Positions 26,769 through 36,630 of a stretch of 64,000 bases of DNA are shown here, piece by piece (position 1 is the first letter of the stretch; each line of letters begins with the position of its first letter). Origin of the DNA: HB2-32-21 sp003448675 (GTDB taxonomy: Bacteria; Pseudomonadota; Gammaproteobacteria; Pseudomonadales; Porticoccaceae); assembly GCA_041584755.1 (NCBI GenBank), contig JBFHDK010000005.1:1-64000 (forward strand). Direction: 5' to 3'. Made by a program: the position numbers and the translations under genes. The notes under the pieces are model-generated. The model did no database searches. It was not told the origin of the DNA and saw nothing but the letters and a program-made list of their open reading frames with translations.

Positions 26769-29030
26769 ATGTTAAGTCGCGAACTGGAACTTACCCTGAA
26801 TGTTGCGTTTCAGAACGCGACGTCGAAACATCATGAATTCATGACGGTCGAGCACCTGTTGCTGGCGTTGCTCGATGACAACTCCGCCCTGGGTGTGCTA
26901 AAGGCCTGCGGTGCCGATGTCACTACCCTGCGGCGCGATTTGAATGAGTTTATTGACTCCACCACGCCGGTATTCCCCAGTGACGATGTCGATCACGAAG
27001 CCCAACCGACCCTGGCTTTCCAGCGGGTGATTCAGCGGGCGATCTTCCACGTGCAGTCATCCGGTAAAAAGGAAGTGCAGGGCGCCAATGTGTTGGTGGC
27101 TGTTTTTACTGAGCAGGAAAGCCAAGCGGTTTATTTTCTTCGTTTGCAGAATATCTCCCGCATTGATCTGGTCAATTATATTTCCCACGGTATCGGCAAA
27201 ACCGGCAGCGCTTCCGAAGGTCAGGAAGGCAGTGGCGAGGAAATTGACGAGGGTGCTGCGGGTGAAGCCGAGGTTCAGGCTTCACCTCTGTCCCAGTTTG
27301 CCGTCAATCTGAACGACCAGGCGGAAAAAGGCTATATTGACCCTCTGGTTGGTCGTAGCCTCGAACTCGAAAGGGTCGCGCAGATTCTGGTCAGGCGGCG
27401 CAAGAATAACCCCCTGTTGGTGGGCGAATCCGGTGTCGGCAAGACCGCCATTGCCGAGGGGCTGGCCAAGTTGATTGTTGAGGGCGAAGTGCCTGAACCC
27501 CTCGAGGGCAGCGTTGTTTATTCCCTGGATATGGGTGCCCTGCTGGCCGGCACCAAGTATCGGGGCGATTTTGAGAAGCGCTTTAAAGGCCTGCTGGGCG
27601 AGCTGGAAAAGCAGGAAAAAGCCATACTGTTTATCGATGAGATACACACCATTATCGGTGCCGGTGCTGCATCCGGTGGCGTCATGGATGCCTCCAATCT
27701 GCTTAAGCCTCTGTTGACCTCGGGCAAGATCCGTTGCCTCGGTTCCACCACCTACCAGGAATACCGGGGGATTTTTGAAAAGGACAAAGCGCTTTCCCGG
27801 CGTTTCCAGAAAATCGATGTGCCCGAGCCCTCGGTAGAGGAGACCATCTCCATCCTCAAGGGTCTCAAGTCCCGCTTTGAGGAACACCACGGCTTACGTT
27901 TCACCCAGGGCGCACTGAAAAGCGCGGCGGAACTGGCGGCGAAATATATCAACGATCGCTTTCTGCCCGATAAGGCCATCGACGTGCTCGACGAGGCAGG
28001 CGCCTATCAGCAGTTACAGCCACCGTCACGGCGTAAGAAAAGCGTCACCAGCGGCGATATCGAAGCGGTGGTCGCCAAGATTGCCCGGATTCCGCCGAAG
28101 AGTGTTTCCAGCTCCGACAAGGAGCAGCTGCGTAACCTCGGTAGCCAGCTGAAGATGGTGGTGTTCGGCCAGGATGAAGCTATACAGGGTCTGGATGCGG
28201 CCATCAAACTGGCCCGCGCGGGCCTTCGTGATGGCGATAAGCCCATTGGTTCTTTCCTGTTTGCCGGCCCCACCGGGGTGGGCAAGACCGAAGTCTCCAA
28301 ACAACTGGCAGAGATGCTCGGCGTCGAGTTGTTGCGCTTCGATATGTCTGAATACATGGAGCGCCACACAGTTTCCCGCCTGATTGGCGCACCGCCCGGT
28401 TACGTGGGTTTTGATCAGGGGGGGCTGCTTACCGATGCGGTAACCACCCATCCTCATTCGGTGGTGCTACTCGATGAGATCGAGAAAGCTCATCCGGATG
28501 TCTTTAATCTGCTGTTGCAGGTGATGGATCATGGCACCCTGACCGACAACAATGGTCGCAAGGCGGATTTCCGTAATGTCATCCTGATTATGACCACCAA
28601 TGCTGGCGCCGAAACCATGAGTCGCGCCTCCATTGGTTTTACCAAGCAGGATCACAGCAGTGATGGCATGGAAGCGGTGAAAAAGATGTTTACCCCGGAG
28701 TTTCGCAATCGCCTTGATGCCATTATTCAGTTCGGGCCGCTCAGTGAAGAGGTGATTAAAACCGTGGTGGACAAGTTCCTGACTCAGCTTCAGGCGCAAC
28801 TGGATGACAAGAAGGTGACTCTGGATGTGGACGAAGCGGCACGGCAGTGGCTTGCCGAGCATGGCTACGACGAGAAAATGGGCGCCCGGCCCATGGCCAG
28901 GCTGATTCAGGAAAAGCTTAAAAAACCCCTGGCCGAGGAGGTGTTGTTTGGTGGCCTCTCAGCCGGTGGAGGTCGGGTAATAGTCAGTGTCCGTGACGAT
29001 GAACTGAGCGTGGAGACCGCGGCTGCCTGA
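26769..29030 (+). CDS. clpA: ATP-dependent Clp protease ATP-binding subunit ClpA
   Basis: 753 residues. A Clp N-domain (1-145) binds ClpS. Two AAA+ modules follow, with Walker A GESGVGKT (about 220) and GPTGVGKT (about 500), Walker B FIDEIHT and VLLDEIEKAHPD, and a C-terminal D2-small domain. A Gly/Glu-rich linker lies at 150-170. ClpA unfolds substrates and feeds them to ClpP, which is not in this window. Confidence 0.97.
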   Translation: MLSRELELTLNVAFQNATSKHHEFMTVEHLLLALLDDNSALGVLKACGADVTTLRRDLNEFIDSTTPVFPSDDVDHEAQPTLAFQRVIQRAIFHVQSSGKKEVQGANVLVAVFTEQESQAVYFLRLQNISRIDLVNYISHGIGKTGSASEGQEGSGEEIDEGAAGEAEVQASPLSQFAVNLNDQAEKGYIDPLVGRSLELERVAQILVRRRKNNPLLVGESGVGKTAIAEGLAKLIVEGEVPEPLEGSVVYSLDMGALLAGTKYRGDFEKRFKGLLGELEKQEKAILFIDEIHTIIGAGAASGGVMDASNLLKPLLTSGKIRCLGSTTYQEYRGIFEKDKALSRRFQKIDVPEPSVEETISILKGLKSRFEEHHGLRFTQGALKSAAELAAKYINDRFLPDKAIDVLDEAGAYQQLQPPSRRKKSVTSGDIEAVVAKIARIPPKSVSSSDKEQLRNLGSQLKMVVFGQDEAIQGLDAAIKLARAGLRDGDKPIGSFLFAGPTGVGKTEVSKQLAEMLGVELLRFDMSEYMERHTVSRLIGAPPGYVGFDQGGLLTDAVTTHPHSVVLLDEIEKAHPDVFNLLLQVMDHGTLTDNNGRKADFRNVILIMTTNAGAETMSRASIGFTKQDHSSDGMEAVKKMFTPEFRNRLDAIIQFGPLSEEVIKTVVDKFLTQLQAQLDDKKVTLDVDEAARQWLAEHGYDEKMGARPMARLIQEKLKKPLAEEVLFGGLSAGGGRVIVSVRDDELSVETAAA

Positions 29031-29198
29031 GTTGAGGGTCTCATAGCGTCAGTTGCAAAACAGATTGCGCGCCTAGCGAAGTGTACAGACAGCGCTAGCA
29101 GACAGAGCTAAAAGTTCCTTGTCGCGATAAATCTGCTTTGGAGGTGTAAGCTAAGCTTGGGCTTTAGAGGGGTGCTGCCCTGGAAGGTGTGGCGCTGC

Positions 29199-29417
29199 CT
29201 AGCGCGCCCTGAAGGTGATACGCCCTTTGCTCAGGTCGTAGGGTGTCAGTTCCACGGTGACCCGATCACCGGTCAGAATACGAATATAGTGCTTACGCAT
29301 TTTTCCGGAGATATGGGCGGTAACGACGTGACCGTTGTCCAGTTTCACGCGGAATGTGGTGTTAGGAAGGGTTTCAACCACTTCGCCTTCCATTTCAATA
29401 TGTTCTTCTTTCGCCAT
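29199..29417 (-). CDS. infA: translation initiation factor IF-1
   Basis: 72 residues, the standard length, a single S1/OB fold: AKEEHIEMEGEVVETLPN at the start and LSKGRITFRAR at the end. IF-1 binds the 30S A site with IF-2 and IF-3. A TATACT -10-like hexamer (minus strand, 29444-29439) lies about 20 bases upstream of the start. It converges with clpA, as in Pseudomonas. Confidence 0.97.
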   Translation of the reverse strand: MAKEEHIEMEGEVVETLPNTTFRVKLDNGHVVTAHISGKMRKHYIRILTGDRVTVELTPYDLSKGRITFRAR

Positions 29418-29560
29418 ACATGCTCGCTGTGTTAAATCAGTATAAGAAAAGTAAAAAAAGTAAGTCGCCCGGGTACAAGCTCGCCGAACGCTGGCTTGTC
29501 AGCGCGGGAACGGGCGGCATTCTGCCTTAAAAGCTGCCCCATGGCAAAAAGCAACGGGGG

Positions 29561-30283
29561 CTAGCCGACATTAAGCCACTTGTTATCCAGGTAGAGCTCA
29601 AGGGGGTGGAAGTCGGATTTATAACGCATTTTTTCGCTGTCACGGATCCAGTAACCCAGATAGACATAATCCAGCTGGTACTCCCGGGTTAGTTCGATCT
29701 GTTTCAGTATCGCGTAGATTCCCAGGCTGCGGTCGTTTAGCTCGGGATCGAAATAGGTGTAGATGGCGGATAAGCCACTGCTCAACCAGTCGATTACGGC
29801 GCCGCAAACCAGGCGGCCCTCGTGGCGGAATTCAAGATAGCGGGTGCAGTCCCAGGCTGAGCCGAGAAAGGTCTGAAACTGTTTCAGGGAGGGCGGGTAC
29901 ATATCGCCATCACTGTGGCGCTGGTCGATATAGCGCTCATACAGTGCATAGTGTTCAGTCAGATCGATAGTGTCAGTGGAGGTGACCACCAGGTCCGTAT
30001 TTTTCTTCATGCACCGGCGCTGTGAGCGATTGGGCTTGAAGGTGGCGGCGGGAACGCGCGCCGGGATGCAGGCTTTGCAGCTCAGACAGTGGGGTTTGTA
30101 AACATATTCGCCGCTGCGCCTGAAGCCCAGCAGGGAGAGATGGCTGTAGACATCGCCACTGATTTGCAGTTTTGGATCAACAAAGGCGGTTACCGCTTCC
30201 CGGTCCTCCAGGTAACTACAGGGGTGGGATTCAGTCAGGTAAAGCCGGATTTTCTTCAAATCCGAGGAAATGTCGCGGGTCAT
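29561..30283 (-). CDS. bpt: aspartate/glutamate leucyltransferase
   Basis: 240 residues. Transfers leucine from tRNA to proteins with N-terminal Asp or Glu, making ClpS-recognised N-degrons. The N-terminal part has CSYLEDREA and the Cys pair CLSCKACIPARV (near 72-77). The C-terminal GNAT-like fold includes AIYTYFDPELNDRSLG and the conserved YVYLGYWI. Located 17 bases after aat on the same strand, which fits a joint N-end-rule unit. Confidence 0.95.
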   Translation of the reverse strand: MTRDISSDLKKIRLYLTESHPCSYLEDREAVTAFVDPKLQISGDVYSHLSLLGFRRSGEYVYKPHCLSCKACIPARVPAATFKPNRSQRRCMKKNTDLVVTSTDTIDLTEHYALYERYIDQRHSDGDMYPPSLKQFQTFLGSAWDCTRYLEFRHEGRLVCGAVIDWLSSGLSAIYTYFDPELNDRSLGIYAILKQIELTREYQLDYVYLGYWIRDSEKMRYKSDFHPLELYLDNKWLNVG

Positions 30284-30300
30284 GGCCTTTTTATACGGTT

Positions 30301-31023
30301 TTAATCAGCCGCTACGCTAGCGGAAATACCGGATTCTGGCCAGTTAATTCTGGTAGTTGCGTGCTGGCCCAGGGCGTCTAGAAATGCGTTCCGTTCTATC
30401 ATTGTCGCGCCCATGGAAAACAGATGCTCGTTACCAACCTGGCAGTCTATCAGTACAAAACCGGCTTGCTGCAAGGCTCCAGCCAGATGAACCAGGGCGA
30501 TCTTAGATGCATTGGCACGGTGGCTGAACATGGACTCACCGCAGAACACCGCGCCAACAGCCACCCCGTAGAGGCCACCCGCCAGCTCGCCTTCCATCCA
30601 GCATTCCACCGAGTGGGCATAACCCTGCTCGTGAAGGTGGCAATAGGCCTTGATCATGGCCGCCGTGATCCAGGTGCCCTGTTCGGGATCCTGCCTTTGG
30701 GCGCAGGCGCGAATGACTTGGGCAAAGGCCGTGTCCGTGGTGACTTTGTAGCGCCCCTGGCGCAGGATTTTGCGCAGGCTTCTGGAAATGTGAATCTGAT
30801 CCGGATAAATCACCGCGCGGGGGTCGGGACTCCACCAGAGTATGGGCTGGTTTTGCTCGTACCAGGGGAAAATGCCCGCGCGATAGGCGGCAATCAGGGT
30901 ATCCAGATTCAGATTGCCGCCCGCTGCCAGCAGGCCGTCGGGTTCCTCCAGAGCCTGTCTCGGGTCGGGAAACTGAACCCGATCCGGGTCGAGAACATGG
31001 ATGCGCAGGGGATTGTCGGTCAC
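30301..31023 (-). CDS. aat: leucyl/phenylalanyl-tRNA-protein transferase
   Basis: 240 residues. Adds Leu or Phe to proteins starting with Arg or Lys. Conserved blocks PDPRQALEEPDGLLAAGG, AYRAGIFPWYEQNQPILWWSPDP and GGLYGVAVGAVFCGESMFS are all present. It is upstream of bpt and downstream of trxB on the minus strand and supplies ClpS/ClpA substrates. Confidence 0.96.
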   Translation of the reverse strand: MTDNPLRIHVLDPDRVQFPDPRQALEEPDGLLAAGGNLNLDTLIAAYRAGIFPWYEQNQPILWWSPDPRAVIYPDQIHISRSLRKILRQGRYKVTTDTAFAQVIRACAQRQDPEQGTWITAAMIKAYCHLHEQGYAHSVECWMEGELAGGLYGVAVGAVFCGESMFSHRANASKIALVHLAGALQQAGFVLIDCQVGNEHLFSMGATMIERNAFLDALGQHATTRINWPESGISASVAAD

Positions 31024-31083
31024 TGCCGGGCAGCCCGGTTACTTCTGCACCCGGCCAGGATCACCATTGCTTCAGACCGGTGG

Positions 31084-32034
31084 TCAGACCAGATCATCCA
31101 GATAACGCTCTGCATCCAGGGCCGCCATGCAGCCGGTGCCCGCGGAAGTGACCGCCTGACGGTAGACGTGATCGGCGACATCGCCGGCGGCGAATACGCC
31201 AGGAATGCTAGTGCCGGTGGCATTCCCCGCCAAACCGCCTTTGGTGATAATGTAGCCGTTACTCATATCCAGCTGGCTGGCAAAGATATCGGTGTTGGGT
31301 TTGTGGCCAATAGCGATAAATACGCCGCTCAGGTCGATGTCCGTGGCGCCTTCGTCCTGGGTGCTGGCGATTCGCATTCCGGTGACGCCGCTGTCATCGC
31401 CCAGGACTTCGGCCAGGGTGTGATTCCACTTGATAGTGATATTGCCGCTTTTGGCTTTTTCCAGAATCTTGTCCTGCATGATTTTTTCCGCACGCAGGGC
31501 ATCGCGTCGATGCACCAGCACCACCTCGCTGCAGATATTGGATAGGTACAGGGCTTCTTCCACCGCAGTATTGCCGCCGCCGACCACGGCTACCTTCTGA
31601 TCACGGTAAAAGAAACCATCACACGTGGCGCAGGCGCTGACGCCTTTGCCCATGAAAGCCTCTTCCGAGGGCAGGCCCAGGTAGCTTGCCGAAGCGCCGG
31701 TGGCGATGATCAGGGCATCGCAGGTGTAGTGCTGACTTCCCCGCAGCACAAATGGCCGTTGTTCCAGGTCTACTTCTTCGATATGATCCAAAATTACTTT
31801 AGTATCAAAGCGTTCAGCATGTTTTTGCATGCGCGACATGAGCTCTGGGCCCTGGACACCTTCGTTATCGCCCGGCCAGTTGTCCACATCGGTAGTGGTG
31901 GTCAGTTGACCGCCCTGCTGAACCCCGGTAATAACCACGGGGTCGAGATTGGCCCGGGCGGCATAGATGGCCGCGGACCAGCCGGCGGGGCCGGAGCCGA
32001 GGATGATAAGTCGGTGATGGGAATGCTCGACCAT
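31084..32034 (-). CDS. trxB: thioredoxin reductase
   Basis: 316 residues. An NADPH- and FAD-dependent flavoenzyme that reduces thioredoxin. FAD motif GSGPAGWSAAIYAA is near 12, the redox-active CATC at 134-137, the NADPH motif VVGGGNTAVEEALYL near 151, and the C-terminal FAD motif GVFAAGDVAD near 280. Divergent from ftsK. Confidence 0.97.
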   Translation of the reverse strand: MVEHSHHRLIILGSGPAGWSAAIYAARANLDPVVITGVQQGGQLTTTTDVDNWPGDNEGVQGPELMSRMQKHAERFDTKVILDHIEEVDLEQRPFVLRGSQHYTCDALIIATGASASYLGLPSEEAFMGKGVSACATCDGFFYRDQKVAVVGGGNTAVEEALYLSNICSEVVLVHRRDALRAEKIMQDKILEKAKSGNITIKWNHTLAEVLGDDSGVTGMRIASTQDEGATDIDLSGVFIAIGHKPNTDIFASQLDMSNGYIITKGGLAGNATGTSIPGVFAAGDVADHVYRQAVTSAGTGCMAALDAERYLDDLV

Positions 32035-32211
32035 AATACTTGTGTATCTCCCGTCTGATGTTGTGGGTGTTTGACGCCCCGGCCTGTTGAACGGTGAAGC
32101 GAAGTGGGGTGCTATGATAATTAAAGCCTCGCTCGGAGGCCACGGGTGATAGCCCCAAAACCTGGCGATTCAGACAGCAGTGGAAACAACAAAAGGTGAG
32201 GTATAGGCGTT

Positions 32212-34614
32212 TTGGCAGCTTCGAAACCGGCGAATAAGACCAGAGCCGATCGCAAAAGGAAGGCATCGCCCCCGACCGATTCAGGGGGGGGGATATTGTC
32301 GCCCTGGCGACGCCGCCTGCTTCGCCAGGAAGGGGCCCTCCTGGGTTGGTTTGCTGTCAGTGCCTATATGTTGATTGCCCTGATCACTTATTCCAGACAC
32401 GATCCCAGTTTTTCCTATACCGATGGCGATAAGGAGACTGTCCACAATGCCGCCGGAGTAGCCGGCGCGTGGCTCGCGGATATTTTTTACTCGCTAGCAG
32501 GTTGGTTGGCTTTTTTGTTTCCCATTCTGCTGATTCTACGTGCCTGGAATGTCTTCCAGCAGCGCAAAATTGAGGATGCGGGCTTTGATTGGGTGACGTT
32601 CTGCCTTCGTGGCGTGGGTCTGGTGCTGGTAATGACTACCGCGACAGCGCTAGCGGAGCTGCACTATGGCGGGGATGAAACCACTTTACCCAATGGCGTT
32701 GGCGGCATACTTGGTAGCGCCGTGGGTGCGGCGACGGCCTCGGCGTTCAACTATGTCGGCGGCACACTGATTTTACTGACGATATTTTTATTCGGGGTAA
32801 CCGTTTTTACCGACCTGTCCTGGCTGAAAGTCATTGACAATACCGGGCAGGCATCGCTGTTCATTTACGGATTTATTCGAGACAAAATCAGCCATTGGTT
32901 GGCTCAGCGCCGGGAACGGGAGCGCTCCGAAGAGGCCAACGAGGTGCGCAAAACCACGGTCGAGAAAAAGATAAAGGCCAGGGCCGAGCGCCGGGAGCCG
33001 GTCATCAATACTCCGGAAAAAACACCGGCCACCAGTGTACGCCTGGAAAAAGAAAAGCAGGAGCCTCTGTTTAAAGAGCACTTTTCCGGGGAGCTGCCGC
33101 CCCTGGAGCTGTTGGACCGCAGTGGCGGCGCCAGCGACAAAGCTTTTTCCAAGGAGTCCCTGGAAGCCATGTCCCGCCTGCTGGAGCTCAAACTTCAGGA
33201 TTTTGGTATTGAGGTGGAAGTGGTCGAAGTGCTGCCGGGGCCGGTGATCACTCGCTTCGAAGTGCAGCCGGCGCCGGGTGTTAAAGCCAGCCGTATTACT
33301 AATCTGGCCAGCGATCTGGCGCGATCGCTGGCGGTGGTCAGTGTACGGGTGGTGGAAGTGATACCGGGAAAGTCGGTGATTGGTATTGAAATTCCCAATG
33401 AGCACCGGGAGACCGTGTTTCTCGGTGATGTGTTGGCCAGCCCTGAATATGACGCCGCCAGATCGGCGCTATCGCTGGCGCTAGGGCACGATATTTCCGG
33501 CCAGCCGGTCATCGCCGACCTCGCGAAAATGCCCCACCTGCTGGTGGCCGGTACCACTGGCTCGGGTAAGTCCGTCGGAATTAACGCCATGCTCCTGAGC
33601 CTCCTGTTCAAGGCCTCGCCCGATGATGTGCGCCTAATTCTGGTTGACCCGAAGATGCTGGAGCTTTCGGTCTACGACGATATCCCTCATCTGCTGACGC
33701 CGGTGATCACGGATATGAAAGATGCCGCCAGTGGCTTGCGCTGGTGCGTTGGGGAAATGGAGCGGCGTTACAAGTTGATGGCCGAGTTGGGGGTGCGTAA
33801 TTTGGCCGGTTACAACCGTAAGGTGAAGGAGGCCAGCGAAGCTGGCGAGCCCATCCTCGATCCCTTCTGGCAGCCCGACCCCCTGACGGTTGTGGATGAC
33901 GACTTTGAGTCCGCCAGCGCGCCGGAACTGGGCAAATTACCCAATATCGTGGTGGTGATCGACGAGTTTGCCGACATGATGATGATCGTCGGCAAAAAGG
34001 TTGAGCAACTGATTGCCCGTATCGCCCAGAAAGCCCGCGCCGCCGGCATTCATCTTATTTTGGCGACCCAGCGACCTTCCGTGGATGTTATCACCGGGCT
34101 CATCAAGGCCAATGTGCCTACTCGCATTGCCTTTCAGGTTTCCTCCAAAATCGATTCCCGCACCATACTCGATCAGGGCGGCGCCGAGCAGCTTCTTGGT
34201 CACGGTGACATGCTCTATTTGCCCGCGGGTACCGGTGTCCCAGTGCGGGTACATGGCGCCTTTGTCGATGACCATGAGGTGCACAAGGTGGTGGCCGAAT
34301 TGAAAGCCCGTGGCGAGCCGGATTATCTGGATGAGATTACCGACGAGCAAAGCACTGCGGGTATTCCCGTACCCGGTTACAGCGGTGGCGACGAGAATGG
34401 TGAGGAGGATCCCGAGAGCGATGCACTCTATGATGAGGCGGTCAACTTTGTCATTGAAAGCCGTCGGGCGTCGATTTCCTCGGTGCAGCGCAAGCTGCGT
34501 GTCGGTTACAACCGGGCGGCGCGTCTGATCGAAGCCATGGAAGCGGCCGGCGTGGTCAGTGAAATGGGCACCAACGGTAACCGCGAGGTGCTCGTGCCCA
34601 ACCGCAGCGCCTAG
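32212..34614 (+). CDS. ftsK: DNA translocase FtsK
   Basis: 800 residues. Four to five N-terminal membrane helices (about 35-220) anchor it at the division septum. A charged linker of about 100 residues follows, short compared with E. coli FtsK. The RecA-like motor has Walker A GTTGSGKS (about 446) and the DEFADMMM Walker B region (about 583). A gamma winged helix at the C-terminus (ASISSVQRKLRVGYNRAARL) reads KOPS sites. It pumps chromosome ends and activates XerCD at dif. The start is TTG 32212 with AGGTGAGG upstream. Confidence 0.96.
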   Translation: MAASKPANKTRADRKRKASPPTDSGGGILSPWRRRLLRQEGALLGWFAVSAYMLIALITYSRHDPSFSYTDGDKETVHNAAGVAGAWLADIFYSLAGWLAFLFPILLILRAWNVFQQRKIEDAGFDWVTFCLRGVGLVLVMTTATALAELHYGGDETTLPNGVGGILGSAVGAATASAFNYVGGTLILLTIFLFGVTVFTDLSWLKVIDNTGQASLFIYGFIRDKISHWLAQRRERERSEEANEVRKTTVEKKIKARAERREPVINTPEKTPATSVRLEKEKQEPLFKEHFSGELPPLELLDRSGGASDKAFSKESLEAMSRLLELKLQDFGIEVEVVEVLPGPVITRFEVQPAPGVKASRITNLASDLARSLAVVSVRVVEVIPGKSVIGIEIPNEHRETVFLGDVLASPEYDAARSALSLALGHDISGQPVIADLAKMPHLLVAGTTGSGKSVGINAMLLSLLFKASPDDVRLILVDPKMLELSVYDDIPHLLTPVITDMKDAASGLRWCVGEMERRYKLMAELGVRNLAGYNRKVKEASEAGEPILDPFWQPDPLTVVDDDFESASAPELGKLPNIVVVIDEFADMMMIVGKKVEQLIARIAQKARAAGIHLILATQRPSVDVITGLIKANVPTRIAFQVSSKIDSRTILDQGGAEQLLGHGDMLYLPAGTGVPVRVHGAFVDDHEVHKVVAELKARGEPDYLDEITDEQSTAGIPVPGYSGGDENGEEDPESDALYDEAVNFVIESRRASISSVQRKLRVGYNRAARLIEAMEAAGVVSEMGTNGNREVLVPNRSA

Positions 34615-34631
34615 GGTATTTTTTTACTAAT

Positions 34632-35285
34632 ATGAGGTTGTTAATTGCTTTTATTATGACTTCCATGGTGGGGCCCGCCGTCCGGGGGGATACCGGAAAT
34701 CAGGCGCTCACGGCTCTGAAAGGTTGCCTGGGTGATCTCCACAGCGTTAGCGCCAACTTCCAGCAGCAGCTTTATGCCAGCGATGGTTATCTGGTCCAGG
34801 ATAACAGTGGCAGCATGGTGGTGGCGGCGCCGGGCAGGATTCGCTGGCTGGTAGAAAGCCCCATGGAGCAGTGGGTCATCAGTGATGGCTCGACCCTGTG
34901 GTTGTACGACCCGGATCTCGAACAGGTAATTATCCGGCCCTTTGATCAAAATCTCGCCGAAGCGCCTGCTCTTCTATTGACCGGCGATACCGAGCAACTG
35001 GGTGGTGCTTTTCTGGTTGACTTCGCAGTTGTTGATGGCGAACAGTCAAAACCCGAGGATGCCAAAGGCTGCCATTTCAAACTGACACCCCGTGATGAGC
35101 AGAGCCTTTATCGGGAACTCACACTGTCGTTGAATGAGGGTCTGCCGGTCGGCATAACGATTGTCGACTCCCTTGAACAGCGTACCCGGATCAGCTTTGA
35201 CAACGCCGTGCTCAATGGCGAGGTCGATGCAAACCTGTTTACCTTTGAACCACCGCCGGGCGTTGACGTCATTCATGATGGCTGA
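34632..35285 (+). CDS. lolA: outer-membrane lipoprotein carrier protein LolA
   Basis: 217 residues with a signal peptide (about 1-19). It carries lipoproteins through the periplasm from LolCDE to LolB. The family pattern is visible as VSANFQQQLYASDGYLVQDNSG, the PGRIRWLVESP segment, and the DPDLEQVIIRPFDQ motif. It starts 17 bases after ftsK and overlaps rarA, so ftsK-lolA-rarA-crcB look like one unit. Confidence 0.94.
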   Translation: MRLLIAFIMTSMVGPAVRGDTGNQALTALKGCLGDLHSVSANFQQQLYASDGYLVQDNSGSMVVAAPGRIRWLVESPMEQWVISDGSTLWLYDPDLEQVIIRPFDQNLAEAPALLLTGDTEQLGGAFLVDFAVVDGEQSKPEDAKGCHFKLTPRDEQSLYRELTLSLNEGLPVGITIVDSLEQRTRISFDNAVLNGEVDANLFTFEPPPGVDVIHDG

Positions 35286-36630
35286 AAGTCTGTTTTCTCA
35301 GTCCGTATATCAACCACTGGCGGCGCGCATGCGACCACAGAGCGTCGATGAGTTTGTGGGGCAGCATCACCTCCTGGGTGAGGGTAAGGCGCTACGTCAG
35401 GCGATTGTTTCCGGTGAACTGCACTCAATGATTACGTGGGGGCCGCCGGGAGTCGGCAAAACCACGCTGGCAAAAATGATCGCCCACACCGCCGATGCCA
35501 ACTTTCTGGCGATTTCCGCCGTGCTCTCCGGGGTTAAGGAGATTCGCCAGGCCGTCGCCAGGGCGGAGGAAGAACGGGATACGCGGGGTCGTAAAACCAT
35601 CCTGTTTGTTGATGAAGTGCACCGCTTCAATAAATCCCAGCAGGATGCCTTTCTGCCCTATGTGGAAAACGGCACGGTGATTTTTATTGGCGCTACCACC
35701 GAAAACCCTTCCTTTGAACTGAATAACGCACTGTTGTCCCGTTGCCGGGTTTATGTCTTGAAGCCGCTGGAAGGCGGGGATTTGTCCCGGGTGCTGGATC
35801 GCGCCCTGAGCGACAGCGACAAAGGCCTGGGTGGGCGTTATAAGGTAAGCCAGGAAGCACGCGATCTGTTAATAAACGCCGCCGATGGCGACGCCCGTCG
35901 TGTGCTCAATCTTCTGGAAATCGCCAGTGATCTGCTCGACGGGACAGGGTCTGAACCGGCGCTTATCGAGCAAGCATTGGTGGAACAGGTGCTGGTCAGT
36001 AGCCACCGACGCTTCGACAAGGGTGGCGAATATTTTTATGACCAGATCTCCGCACTGCACAAGGCAGTGCGCGGCTCGTCACCAGATGCCGCCCTCTACT
36101 GGTTAGCGCGCATGCTGGATGGCGGCTGCGACCCACTATACGTTGCCCGGCGCGTACTGCGCATGGCCAGCGAGGATGTGGGCAATGCCGATCCGAGGGC
36201 TTTGCGGATTGCCCTGGATGCCTGGGAGGTGCAGGAGCGCCTTGGCAGCCCCGAAGGTGAGCTGGCCATTGCCCAGGCCGTGGTCTACATGGCGGTGGCG
36301 CCAAAGAGTAACGCGGTGTACAAGGCCTTTGGCGCTGCTAGCAAGGATGTTCGCGCCACTGGCAGTCTGGAGGTGCCCCTGCATATTCGCAATGCGCCCA
36401 CCCGATTGATGAAAGAACTGGATTACGGCGCTGACTATCGCTACGCCCATGACGAAGACGAAGGCTTCGCAGCAGGGGAGAATTACTTCCCGGAAGCGTT
36501 GTCGGCTCAGCAATACTATTTTCCCAGCAACCGGGGCATGGAAATTCAGATCGCTGAAAAGCTCCGGCGTTTACGAGAGTTGAATGCTGCCAGCCCACGC
36601 CAGCGTTACAAACGTGGGGAGGGTGATTAA
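35278..36630 (+). CDS. rarA: replication-associated recombination AAA ATPase RarA
   Basis: 450 residues. The N-terminal AAA+ module has Walker A GPPGVGKT (about 57), Walker B FVDEVHRFN and a sensor-1 GATTENPSFELN. The C-terminal tetramerisation part includes a YWLARMLDGGCDPLYVARR segment. RarA/MgsA acts at stalled forks and binds SSB. The start is set inside the lolA end (ATG 35278; ATG 35275 also possible) because the family N-terminus SLFSQ...PLAARMRP begins there. It overlaps crcB by one base. Confidence 0.95.
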   Translation: MAESLFSQSVYQPLAARMRPQSVDEFVGQHHLLGEGKALRQAIVSGELHSMITWGPPGVGKTTLAKMIAHTADANFLAISAVLSGVKEIRQAVARAEEERDTRGRKTILFVDEVHRFNKSQQDAFLPYVENGTVIFIGATTENPSFELNNALLSRCRVYVLKPLEGGDLSRVLDRALSDSDKGLGGRYKVSQEARDLLINAADGDARRVLNLLEIASDLLDGTGSEPALIEQALVEQVLVSSHRRFDKGGEYFYDQISALHKAVRGSSPDAALYWLARMLDGGCDPLYVARRVLRMASEDVGNADPRALRIALDAWEVQERLGSPEGELAIAQAVVYMAVAPKSNAVYKAFGAASKDVRATGSLEVPLHIRNAPTRLMKELDYGADYRYAHDEDEGFAAGENYFPEALSAQQYYFPSNRGMEIQIAEKLRRLRELNAASPRQRYKRGEGD

